Source: a virus. Taken from it: 24,843 bases of DNA. The position numbers and the translations under genes are program-made. The DNA lies in the IMG/VR virus record IMGVR_UViG_3300031565_000342, positions 1 through 24,843 of that record; one strand, 5' to 3'. Positions 1-7,034 of this stretch are shown here, one piece after another. The number at the start of each line of letters is the position of its first letter. Within the stretch, counting starts at the first letter, position 1. A model generated the notes under the pieces. It was not told where the DNA came from, did not search any database, and was given only the letters and a program-made list of their open reading frames with translations.

Positions 1-2
1 TG

Positions 3-341
3 GGCACCAATGGGCGGCACTATGGCGACCTGGATCGCCTGGAGCAATCCATCGAGGACCTGGCCCAGGCCCTGAATACCAGGCTGGACCAGCAGTTGGG
101 CAGGATCAAAGAGGGCGCATCGAGCACCGAGGCTGCCCAGAGCCCCCGGGAGCGGCTGGCCACCCGATTTATGGATACGGCTGTGCGGCTCGCCAGCGGA
201 GGCAGGGTGGATGAGGAGATGGCCGATCAGTTCGAGCAGGCCATCGATATGTTCGATATCGCGGCCGATTTCAAGCGCAAGTCGGAGACGGCCACGGATG
301 CGGCAGAGAGCGCGGCGATCAAGCACAAGCGGGGGAGATGA
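3..341 (+). CDS. Hypothetical phage protein, 5' end outside window
   Basis: The frame is open from the first bases of the window to the TGA at 339-341, so the true start probably lies upstream; a TTG at 96 is the only convenient internal start. About 112 residues are visible, hydrophilic and rich in Glu, Asp, Arg and Ala, with predicted helical stretches (for example RLEQSIEDLAQALNTRL near the start and MADQFEQAIDMFDIAADFKR later). There is no signal peptide or membrane segment. The stop overlaps the start of the next gene (ATGA at 338-341), which indicates translational coupling. Mu-like phages carry several small unnamed genes between lysis and terminase, and this fits that place. I do not recognise a family. 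Confidence 0.6.
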   Translation, partial: GTNGRHYGDLDRLEQSIEDLAQALNTRLDQQLGRIKEGASSTEAAQSPRERLATRFMDTAVRLASGGRVDEEMADQFEQAIDMFDIAADFKRKSETATDAAESAAIKHKRGR

Positions 342-538
342 CCCCGTATCTCATCAAGATGATCGCGGCGTCAAAGGACGTCGCCCTGGTGCTGAGCCTG
401 GTGTTCAACCTGATCGCCTGCGGGGCCATTTATAAATTATGGCGGAGCCGTGAGACTCTCCAGGATAAAGTAACCGCGCTTCTCAGCCAGGTGATCGAGG
501 AGCTCAATCGCAGGTATTGGAGCGAACGGGGAAAATGA
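338..538 (+). CDS. Small single-pass membrane protein upstream of terminase
   Basis: A 66-residue protein. Residues about 15-34 form one hydrophobic helix (VALVLSLVFNLIACGAIYKL), followed by a basic and amphipathic tail (residues 35-66). The start overlaps the previous stop (ATGA). A G-rich stretch at 331-336 lies very close to the ATG, so coupling rather than independent initiation is likely. The position just upstream of the small terminase matches the small membrane proteins of Mu-like phages (around Mu gp23-gp26, DUF2730-type), some of which are suspected lysis accessories. It could be a holin or inner-membrane spanin component, but no endolysin is in the window to support that. The function is unassigned. 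Confidence 0.65.
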   Translation: MTPYLIKMIAASKDVALVLSLVFNLIACGAIYKLWRSRETLQDKVTALLSQVIEELNRRYWSERGK

Positions 539-645
539 GAATAAAAAACAAGCTCAGGCGTACGCTCAAGCAGCTCATACTCTTTTTAAGTATCCGGGCG
601 CTCGAGCAGCATATCCAGATGCTCAGGGAACAGAATGCGCGGTAG
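535..645 (+). CDS. 36-residue microprotein bridging membrane protein and terminase
   Basis: The ATG at 535 overlaps the preceding TGA (ATGA at 535-538), and the TAG at 643-645 falls 11 bases inside the next gene. The ORF therefore links two genes through a continuous chain of overlaps, which argues that it is translated. The product begins MRIKNKLRRTLKQLILFLSI: a basic N-terminus, a short hydrophobic patch (residues 13-20) and a polar amphipathic C-terminal helix. CGGGGA lies 2 bases before the ATG. No family is recognised. It may be a genuine small protein or may serve mainly to carry ribosomes to the terminase start. Confidence 0.45.
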   Translation: MRIKNKLRRTLKQLILFLSIRALEQHIQMLREQNAR

Positions 646-1114
646 GAAATACAGCCCGGAGCTCAGGCAGGAGGCCGAGGATCTCTGCGTGGAGGACGGC
701 CTCACCTATGAGGAGGCAGGTGCAAAGACGGGCGTGCCGGTCAAGACGCTCAAGCGCTGGGGCATCGAGGGACGTTGGCAGGAGCTGAGAGGCGAATACC
801 GCCAGGTACAGCGCGATCTCAAACGGAATCTCAGAAAGCTCCGTTTGAACCTCATGAAAAAGATGGCCGACAGCGAGACTCTCGACCCGCAAGCCTTCTT
901 TGCGCTGATCCGGCTCGAGAACCTGGCCCTCCAGCGCGAGAGAAAGGCCGAGGACAGGATACCCGATATCGACCGGCCAAAATTATTCCTCGAGGGCCTG
1001 GAGTTTATCGCGGAAACCCTCAGGGAGATTGATCCGGAGGGACTGAAGATCCTCTCGAGGGATTTTGAAATTATCATAAACCGATTTAAGGAACGGCATG
1101 AAAAAGCGGCCTAA
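635..1114 (+). CDS. Phage terminase small subunit (Mu-like, HTH)
   Basis: A 159-residue protein. The N-terminal 50 residues contain a helix-turn-helix of the terminase small subunit type (TYEEAGAKTGVPVKTLKRW, about 25-43, followed by an aromatic RW.EL stretch). The rest is charged helix suited to oligomerisation. In the family this subunit recognises phage DNA and stimulates the ATPase of the large subunit during headful packaging. AGGGA at 625-629 is 5 bases before the ATG, which supports this start. The 3' end overlaps the large terminase by 17 bases. The HTH and the neighbouring TerL make the call fairly safe; assignment to a specific DUF (DUF1804-like) is from memory. Confidence 0.8.
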   Translation: MRGRKYSPELRQEAEDLCVEDGLTYEEAGAKTGVPVKTLKRWGIEGRWQELRGEYRQVQRDLKRNLRKLRLNLMKKMADSETLDPQAFFALIRLENLALQRERKAEDRIPDIDRPKLFLEGLEFIAETLREIDPEGLKILSRDFEIIINRFKERHEKAA

Positions 1115-2627
1115 GATCACCGAATACCGATTCGACCAGTGGGCCGAGGATCTCAAGTCCTGGATCCAGGAGAGCGTCTCGCCCTTTGAAAATGATACCC
1201 CGGAGAAGCAGGCCGAGCGAAAGTCCCGCGCCAAGTGGGACAAGCTCTTTTTCATGGAGACCTATCTGCCGCATTACTTTTTCAAGCCCTTCGGTGAATT
1301 TCATGAGGAGTGGGCCGAGCTGGGTGATCTCAGAGATGAGGCCGCCTTTGTGGCCGCACCCAGGGAGCACGCAAAATCCACCTTCTTCACCTTCGGAGAT
1401 CCTATCCACGATATCTGCTATGAGCTCAGGCACTTCATAGAAATCATCTCAGACAGCCATGAGCTTGCTACACAATTCACGCTCCCGATCCGGCTTGAGT
1501 TCGAGGACAATCCTCGCATACGCCACGACTTCACGGACCTGAAAGGCCGTAGCTGGGCTGAAGATGACTTTGTCCTGAGAAATGGCATAGAGGTGCTGGC
1601 CCGAGGCAAAAAAGACAAGCTCAGGGGCCTTAAAAACCGCCAGTGGCGGCCTGATAAGATCATCGTGGATGATTTCGAGAACGATGAAAACGTGGCCAAT
1701 CCCGACCTGGTAAAGAAGGGCAAAAAGCTCTTACAGGGCGCTGTCATGGGCTCCGCGGGCGAGGGTTTCTGCTTCCTCATGGTGGGAAATATCTTTCACC
1801 CGAAGAGCGTGCTCGCACAATTCATGGCGGAGAAGGATCCGGAGACAGGGGAGCCGCTTTATATTTCCAGGATCTATCGCGCCATTATCGATGAGGGCAA
1901 GCCCACAGAGCGGCCGCTCTGGCCGGGGCTCTGGCCGATGGAGCGGCTCAGGCAAAAGCGCCGCATGATGTCCTCGATGTCATTCAACATCGAGATGATG
2001 AATCTCGTCGGCGCCGAGGATAGCCCGTTCAAGGAGGAATGGTTCAAATATTATAAACGCGATGAAATTGATTTTACCAATCACCGGGTAGCCACCGGCG
2101 TGGATCCATCTGCAAAACACGGCGAGGCGAATGATTTTAAATCCGTTGTAACTGTGAGCCTGGACCCGGAGAAAATGCTCTTCTACTGCCGCCATGCCTG
2201 GATCAGGCATGCCTCCCCGGGCGGGATGTTCCTGGCTTGTTACCGACAGAACGATGATTATGGCGGCAGGGTGGGGATCGAGGAGAACATGCTCGAGGAT
2301 TTCCTCCACGAAGCCATCTGGAACTATGCCAAAGAAGCCGGTCGATACCTGCCCTGGCAGGGGATCAAGCACACCACCAACAAGGAGCAGCGGATCATCG
2401 GCACGCTCCAGTATTTAGTGGAACACGGCAAGATATTTTTCGAGAAGGGCCACTCGGATCAGGATATCCTGGTGGAACAGCTCATCTACATCCTCAACAA
2501 GAACGTGCACGACGACGGCCCCGATGGCCTGGAAGAGGCGGTGAGCATGTTGCAGGGAGGGGGGGGCGCTGTTGAATATGAAACCGTTTCAACCCGCAGG
2601 TTTGCGGGGATGAAGGGAGCGTATTAA
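1098..2627 (+). CDS. terL: Phage terminase large subunit (Mu gp28-like)
   Basis: A 509-residue packaging motor. An ATPase domain with a deviant Walker A (APREHAKST, residues 87-95) and a Walker B (DKIIVDDFE, 186-194) is followed by an RNase H-like nuclease domain. In the nuclease, GVDPS (D336) and the acidic GIEEN (E395/E396) are likely metal ligands, with a further acidic cluster near 472-480. The APREHAKS form of the P-loop is typical of Mu-like terminases. AAGGA at 1088-1092 is 5 bases before the ATG, inside the terS 3' end. The stop at 2625-2627 is directly followed by the portal start. The length is normal for the family and the gene appears intact. It should cut concatemer-free, integrated DNA by headful packaging, as Mu does. 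Confidence 0.93.
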   Translation: MKKRPKITEYRFDQWAEDLKSWIQESVSPFENDTPEKQAERKSRAKWDKLFFMETYLPHYFFKPFGEFHEEWAELGDLRDEAAFVAAPREHAKSTFFTFGDPIHDICYELRHFIEIISDSHELATQFTLPIRLEFEDNPRIRHDFTDLKGRSWAEDDFVLRNGIEVLARGKKDKLRGLKNRQWRPDKIIVDDFENDENVANPDLVKKGKKLLQGAVMGSAGEGFCFLMVGNIFHPKSVLAQFMAEKDPETGEPLYISRIYRAIIDEGKPTERPLWPGLWPMERLRQKRRMMSSMSFNIEMMNLVGAEDSPFKEEWFKYYKRDEIDFTNHRVATGVDPSAKHGEANDFKSVVTVSLDPEKMLFYCRHAWIRHASPGGMFLACYRQNDDYGGRVGIEENMLEDFLHEAIWNYAKEAGRYLPWQGIKHTTNKEQRIIGTLQYLVEHGKIFFEKGHSDQDILVEQLIYILNKNVHDDGPDGLEEAVSMLQGGGGAVEYETVSTRRFAGMKGAY

Positions 2628-4193
2628 ATGGGGCTGATTGTTGATCAGTTCGGCAGAGAGATCAAGGTCGAGAAGCGGCCGGAGACCAGGGAGATCGCCG
2701 TCACCACGATCCGCGACCGGTGGTCCGGCTACCCGAGCCAGGGGCTCACCCCGGAGAGCCTGGCCACGATCTTCAAGGAGGCCGACGCCGGCAACGTCTA
2801 CCGGCAGGCAGAGCTCTTCGAGGAGATGGAGGAGAAGGACGCCCACCTCTTCTCCCAGCTTCAGACTAGGAAGAACGCGGTGATGGGATTGGAATATGAA
2901 ATCCTGCCCTACTCCGAGAGCGCAGAGGACAAGAAGATCAGGGATTTTGTCGAGGACGTGATCTTGAATATCCATGAATTTGATGACGCCCAGCTGGATC
3001 TCCTGGATGCCATCGGAAAAGGATTCGCCCTCTGCGAGATCAATTGGGACGTGCAGGGCAAAGAAGCCGTAATCGCGAACTTCAACTGGATCCATCAGAA
3101 GCGGGCACTTTTTTACTCCGACTATGAGAAGGGCTTCTGGGAAAAGCAGCTCGAGATGCCCCGTATCATCACCGAGGCCGAGCAGGTCAAGGGCGAGGAG
3201 ATGCCCCCTTTCAAGCTTGTCTACCACAAATATAAGGCCCGCTCGGGATACGACACCCGCGCAGGCGTGCTCAGGACATGCACATGGATGTATCTCTTCA
3301 AGAATTACGCAATAAAAGACTGGGTGGCCTTTGCCGAGGTATTCGGCATGCCGCTTCGCGTGGGCAAATTCGACTCCGGAGCCAGCAAGGAGGATAAGGA
3401 GGCCCTGGTGGCCGCCATCCGCAGCCTGGGCTCCGATGCGGCCGGCATCATCTCGAAGAGCACCGAGATCCAGTTCATCGAGACCGTGAAGGCCGCGGCA
3501 AAGGAAAATATTTATAAATCCCTCGCGGATTTTGCCGACAAGCAGATGTCCAAGGCAATCCTGGGCCAGACGGCGACCACCGAGGGCACGCCCGGCAAGC
3601 TCGGCAATGAGACGGCCCAGGAGAATGTACGTTTCGATCTCATCAAGGCGGATCACGAGTCGCTCGGAAAGACGTACCGCGGCCAACTGGTCCGGCCACT
3701 TGTGGGTTTTAACTACGGTTGGGACAAGCCGCTTCCCTGGTTTATCTTCAAGCACGAGATCCCGGAAGATCTCAAAGAGCTCTCCGAGGTGTACAAGAAC
3801 CTGCACGAGATCAATTTCCCGCTTGCAGCCGAGCATATATCTGAGCGGTTCAAGGTGCCCCTCCCTGGAAAAGGCGAGACCGTGCTGGAGGGACCGTCAA
3901 GTCCGATGGCGATGAAACGAATCGCGGCGATGAGGGAAAAATGGCCTGGATTTACGCCCGAACAGGAGAGGGTCGAGGGATTGGTCGAGGAAACACATAA
4001 ACGCGCAGCCAGGGCCATGTCAGGGCTCCAGGAGCCCGTAAAAAGGCTCATCAAGGAGGCGGGATCCCTGGAGGAGATCAGGGATGGGCTTTATGCCCTG
4101 TACGGGGAGATGGATCAGAAGGACATGGAGGAGCTGATCGCGCGGGCCACGTACGTGGCGGAATTGTACGGGAGGGCAACCGTTGCCGAATAA
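2628..4193 (+). CDS. Portal protein, DUF935 family (Mu gp29-like)
   Basis: A 521-residue protein. Its N-terminal region carries the family signature DRWSGYPSQGLTPE (about 30-43), followed by ADAGNVYRQAELFEEMEEKD, which is characteristic of the DUF935 Mu gp29 portal. The middle contains the core, with AFAEVFGMPLRVGK and a later QTATTEGTPGKLG stretch. Portals form the dodecameric ring at the head vertex through which DNA enters and leaves and on which the head assembles. AAGGGAG at 2613-2619 is 8 bases upstream of the ATG. The gene abuts terL with no gap and overlaps the minor head gene by 11 bases. It has full family length and nothing appears missing. Confidence 0.93.
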   Translation: MGLIVDQFGREIKVEKRPETREIAVTTIRDRWSGYPSQGLTPESLATIFKEADAGNVYRQAELFEEMEEKDAHLFSQLQTRKNAVMGLEYEILPYSESAEDKKIRDFVEDVILNIHEFDDAQLDLLDAIGKGFALCEINWDVQGKEAVIANFNWIHQKRALFYSDYEKGFWEKQLEMPRIITEAEQVKGEEMPPFKLVYHKYKARSGYDTRAGVLRTCTWMYLFKNYAIKDWVAFAEVFGMPLRVGKFDSGASKEDKEALVAAIRSLGSDAAGIISKSTEIQFIETVKAAAKENIYKSLADFADKQMSKAILGQTATTEGTPGKLGNETAQENVRFDLIKADHESLGKTYRGQLVRPLVGFNYGWDKPLPWFIFKHEIPEDLKELSEVYKNLHEINFPLAAEHISERFKVPLPGKGETVLEGPSSPMAMKRIAAMREKWPGFTPEQERVEGLVEETHKRAARAMSGLQEPVKRLIKEAGSLEEIRDGLYALYGEMDQKDMEELIARATYVAELYGRATVAE

Positions 4194-5505
4194 GTTGCCA
4201 AAGCACATAGAATTGAAACCGCTCCCCTTTGAGGAGGCCATCGAGGCATTCAAGGGCACGGTGCCCATGACCCCGGAGGGGTTCTATGCCCTGGCGGACG
4301 AGGCCCGAGCAGCGGCATTTATGGTGAGTGGCGTCACACGGATGGATATCCTGGTGGATTTCCACAATGCGGTGGGCAAGGCCATCACAGACGGCGAGAC
4401 CCTGGCGGATTTCAGGAACCGGGTGGACAACATCTTCGAGGCGCGGGGCTGGAGTGCGCCAGTTGACATGACGCCCTGGAGGCTGGAGACCATCTTCAGG
4501 ACCAACGTGCAGACTGCGTATCAGACGGGCCGCTATAAGCAAATGGTGGATCAGAAGGACGCGTTTCCCTACTGGGAATATGATGCGGTCAATGATTCCC
4601 GCACCAGGCCATCCCATGCCGCCCTGGACGGTAAGATTTTCGCCGCGGACCATCCGTTCTGGGACACTTGGTATCCGCCCAACGGGTACAACTGCCGCTG
4701 CGGGGTGAACCCGGTGCATAAGTATGAAGCAGAGGGGCTGGAAATCGAGACAGAGGACCCCACCGGGGGGCTCATTGAGCCGATTGACCCGGTTACCGGC
4801 AATAAGATGCCGGCCAGGCCGCTGATCCCCGATCCGGGCTGGGGCCACAACCCGGCGAAAAGCCGGTGGCAGCCCGATCTGAACAAATATCCGAATGAAT
4901 TGGCAAAGCAATTTCGCGTCGTGAAAAATCTGGATGTAGGCGGTGGCCATACTTTTCCCGGCGTTGTCGATGAGATTCGCGGAGATGTCACTATCTATCG
5001 GGATGTCGGACTTGATCCCGATGATGCTCGTTATATCAAAATGAAAAACGGGATCGGAAAAGACATTGATCGTATTACATCGAAGGTGCCCCCGGAACAC
5101 CGGAAGCTGAGGGAGATTAGGATCTGGGATCGCGAAGATCCTGATAACGCATATTTCGCAAAAAAGTATCACATACCGTCATTCAAAGCGGCAGCGAGCG
5201 CGGGCCGGGATGAAATAAATTTCTATAAGGGCAGTTTAGATGGCCCTGTATCCTCGGTTAGAGGCTATTTTGCCCATGAATATGGTCATATTTATGCCCA
5301 CTCAGCGTATGGATGGGCTGGCGCGCCCCAGGAGTGGGATGATCTTACTAAAAAGGAAGGCTGGGTCTCTTCATATAGCAAGGCAAGTAAAATGCTATCA
5401 GAAAATTTCGCTGATACTTTCAAACTGTTTCTCGCGGGCAGCTGGCAGCTGGATACATTCAAACTGAAAAAGGCATTTATCAAGACACTCCTGGGAAGGG
5501 GATAG
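4183..5505 (+). CDS. MuF minor head protein fused to a C-terminal zincin metallopeptidase domain
   Basis: The start is a TTG at 4183 with GGAGGG at 4171-4176, 6 bases upstream, inside the portal end. Of 440 residues, the first 230 or so are the Mu gpF/gp30 head-morphogenesis domain, with YDAVNDSRTRPSHAALDGK (133-151) and YPPNGYNCRC (164-173). After a linker, residues about 245-440 form a separate domain with HEYGH (365-369), a HExxH zinc site, and SENFAD (E407) downstream as a plausible third ligand, as in gluzincin-type toxins and peptidases. MuF proteins sit inside the head near the portal and may be injected with the DNA. The zincin half is lower in GC by eye (about 45-57 percent in sampled lines against about 60-65 percent in core genes), which suggests a swapped-in domain. 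The catalytic role is inferred. Confidence 0.85.
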   Translation: MPNKLPKHIELKPLPFEEAIEAFKGTVPMTPEGFYALADEARAAAFMVSGVTRMDILVDFHNAVGKAITDGETLADFRNRVDNIFEARGWSAPVDMTPWRLETIFRTNVQTAYQTGRYKQMVDQKDAFPYWEYDAVNDSRTRPSHAALDGKIFAADHPFWDTWYPPNGYNCRCGVNPVHKYEAEGLEIETEDPTGGLIEPIDPVTGNKMPARPLIPDPGWGHNPAKSRWQPDLNKYPNELAKQFRVVKNLDVGGGHTFPGVVDEIRGDVTIYRDVGLDPDDARYIKMKNGIGKDIDRITSKVPPEHRKLREIRIWDREDPDNAYFAKKYHIPSFKAAASAGRDEINFYKGSLDGPVSSVRGYFAHEYGHIYAHSAYGWAGAPQEWDDLTKKEGWVSSYSKASKMLSENFADTFKLFLAGSWQLDTFKLKKAFIKTLLGRG

Positions 5506-5643
5506 ATGGAAAAGGTTATTTACCTTGATGATCAGGACAACCCGACAAGTAAGGAAAAGGCCACCCGCGTGCGAATCATTATCTATGAAAAAGGGAAACG
5601 CGTGCGCGAGGTTTATGGTGTGTTAGAGCCAAAGAAAAGTTGA
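5506..5643 (+). CDS. 45-residue protein directly after the MuF-zincin gene
   Basis: The ATG at 5506 follows the zincin stop (TAG 5503-5505) with no gap, and AAGGGGA at 5496-5502 is a good though close ribosome binding site. The product is MEKVIYLDDQDNPTSKEK followed by a basic stretch with RIIIYEKGKRVREVYG, which looks like a small beta-rich fold with two or three strands. There is no signal peptide or Cys. Its composition resembles the zincin domain rather than the core head genes, so the two probably arrived together. A partner, inhibitor or immunity role toward the metallopeptidase is possible; an unrelated small virion protein is equally possible. I do not recognise a family. Confidence 0.6.
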   Translation: MEKVIYLDDQDNPTSKEKATRVRIIIYEKGKRVREVYGVLEPKKS

Positions 5644-5667
5644 GGGAAATATGCCAGAGGGAAGGCA

Positions 5668-6960
5668 ATGAAAGCGTATTTGATCTTAAAAGCAATCGAG
5701 GGCGCGCCGAATGAGTTCCAGGTGCTGCCGTTCGGCACGGTGGAGATCGAGGGCGAAGAAGATGCGTTTCTGGATGAAGAGTCGATGGATTCCATTATCG
5801 CCGAATTCACACGCCGCGGGAACGACATGGTCATCGATTACGAGCATCAGACGCTCACCGGCAAGGAGGCCCCGGCCGCGGGCTGGTTAAAGAAGTTCGT
5901 GAAGAAAGGCGCCGAGGGCTTGCATGCCGTGGTGGAATGGACGGAGCGGGCGAAGCAGTATTTTGCAAACAAGGAGTATCGCTACTTCTCGCCCGTGTTT
6001 TGGGTAAGAAAAGCGGACCGGAAGATCATCTCCATCGATCATATCGCGCTCACTAATGACCCGAAGATCAATCACCTGCGCCCCATTATCGCGAAGATGT
6101 CGAGAGATGAAGCAAAAGAGGCCCAGGAGGCCCGGAGTAAAAAATACAAGATTGCCATTAAGGAGGGGGGCCATGTGACCAGGCCCTCCGAGTGGGAAAG
6201 CGTGCCTGACGATGAATGGCTTGATCCTGTGAACTATCGGTACCCGTGTCCCGATGCGGCCCAGACGGGGGCGGCTGCCAGCTACTGGGGGCAGGAGAAG
6301 AATCAGGCACAGTACACACCCGGGGAACGCTCCATCATTACGGAGCGATTAGATAGGTTCAGGAAGAAATTCAAGATCGGTGAATACCGAAAGGAGGCAA
6401 AAGCCATGTTAGCAAAACTTAAAAAACTGTTTGTGCTGGCGGATGACGCCGGCGAGGACAAGGTGGTCGAGGCCGTGGAAGCGGTCATGGCCAAAGTCAA
6501 GAAACTCGAGAAGGGCGCTGGCGGCAAAAGCATAGTGGCCTGCAAGGAGGTCCTGGCAGCGCTCGGGCTCAAGGAGGATGCCGCGCTCGAGGATGCAACG
6601 AGGGCCGTCGAGGGCCTGAAGTCCACCGATACCGCGGCCCAGGAATTGAGCCAGCAAGTGGCAAAGCTCACCGCCAGGATCGCTGGGATGGAGCAGGGAG
6701 ATCTCACCGCCCTGGCCCTCAAGGAAGGCAAGATATCCCCCGAGGAGCTGGAGAAATGGGGCAATGATCTGGCGCTCAAGAGCCCGGATCAATTCACCAA
6801 GATCGTACTCTCCAGGCCCGCCGGAAGCGTGATCCCGGTGCAGGGAATCCCGCCCGGGCCAAAAGACAGAGACGGCGCCCTGAGCGAGGCGGCCCTCACC
6901 ATTGCCAAACAATTCGGCAACACCGAGGAGGACCTCAAGAAGCACGGGGGGATTCAGTAA
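5668..6960 (+). CDS. Mu gpI-like head maturation protease with C-terminal scaffold
   Basis: A 430-residue protein. Residues 1-145 match the Mu I protease fold, with DYEHQTL (57-63) and YRYFSPVF (104-111), whose His60 and Ser108 are candidate catalytic residues. Residues about 158-245 are an extra module (PSEWESVPDDEWLDPVNYRY, then SYWGQEKNQAQY) resembling a DUF6582-type segment. Residues 247-430 are charged helix of the scaffold type. In Mu the protease cleaves the scaffold inside the prohead and then itself. AGGGAAGG lies just upstream of the ATG. An internal in-frame start at 6406 probably yields a separate scaffold. It is followed by a heptamer-repeat spacer. Confidence 0.88.
   Translation: MKAYLILKAIEGAPNEFQVLPFGTVEIEGEEDAFLDEESMDSIIAEFTRRGNDMVIDYEHQTLTGKEAPAAGWLKKFVKKGAEGLHAVVEWTERAKQYFANKEYRYFSPVFWVRKADRKIISIDHIALTNDPKINHLRPIIAKMSRDEAKEAQEARSKKYKIAIKEGGHVTRPSEWESVPDDEWLDPVNYRYPCPDAAQTGAAASYWGQEKNQAQYTPGERSIITERLDRFRKKFKIGEYRKEAKAMLAKLKKLFVLADDAGEDKVVEAVEAVMAKVKKLEKGAGGKSIVACKEVLAALGLKEDAALEDATRAVEGLKSTDTAAQELSQQVAKLTARIAGMEQGDLTALALKEGKISPEELEKWGNDLALKSPDQFTKIVLSRPAGSVIPVQGIPPGPKDRDGALSEAALTIAKQFGNTEEDLKKHGGIQ
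6391..6408 (+). promoter_or_regulatory. Internal ribosome binding site for nested scaffold
   Basis: AAGGAGG (6391-6397), spacer GCAAAAGCC-type, then ATG at 6406, all in frame inside the protease gene. It encodes the residues RKEAKAM, so the Shine-Dalgarno match coexists with the coding constraint. It lies exactly where the extra module ends and the scaffold begins. Confidence 0.65.
6406..6960 (+). CDS. Nested in-frame scaffold protein (Mu gpZ-like)
   Basis: The internal ATG at 6406 (Met247 of the protease reading frame) has AAGGAGG at 6391-6397, 8 bases upstream. That is a better ribosome binding site than the one in front of the full-length gene. The product would be 184 residues starting MLAKLKKLFVLADDAGEDK, rich in Lys, Glu and Ala and predicted helical, with a coiled region (AQELSQQVAKLTARIAGMEQ). 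In Mu and lambda, a scaffold is made from a start nested in the 3' part of the protease gene, which keeps scaffold in excess over protease. The position and properties here are the same. Translation from this start is inferred from sequence only. Confidence 0.7.
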   Translation: MLAKLKKLFVLADDAGEDKVVEAVEAVMAKVKKLEKGAGGKSIVACKEVLAALGLKEDAALEDATRAVEGLKSTDTAAQELSQQVAKLTARIAGMEQGDLTALALKEGKISPEELEKWGNDLALKSPDQFTKIVLSRPAGSVIPVQGIPPGPKDRDGALSEAALTIAKQFGNTEEDLKKHGGIQ

Positions 6961-6963
6961 CTA

Positions 6964-7017
6964 AGGTTCACCGTTCCAGGTTCACCGTTCAAAGGTTAAC
7001 CTCTGAACCCTGAACCC
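6964..7017 (+). repeat. Intergenic heptamer repeat spacer 1
   Basis: Two copies of a 14-base unit (AGGTTCACCGTTCC and AGGTTCACCGTTCA) are followed by the palindrome AGGTTAACCT and two TGAACCC units. The forward (GGTTCA) half and the complementary (TGAACC) half can fold back on each other in the transcript. It fills the space between the protease stop and the AAGGAGG of the decoration gene. Confidence 0.75.
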
Positions 7018-7034
7018 AAAAAGGAGGTTTTATC

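Noticed and set aside
2589-3836. A 415-codon open frame on the minus strand opposite the portal gene.
   Set aside because: It mirrors a well-supported DUF935 gene, its composition is that of an antisense shadow of a GC-rich gene, and no family signature is present.
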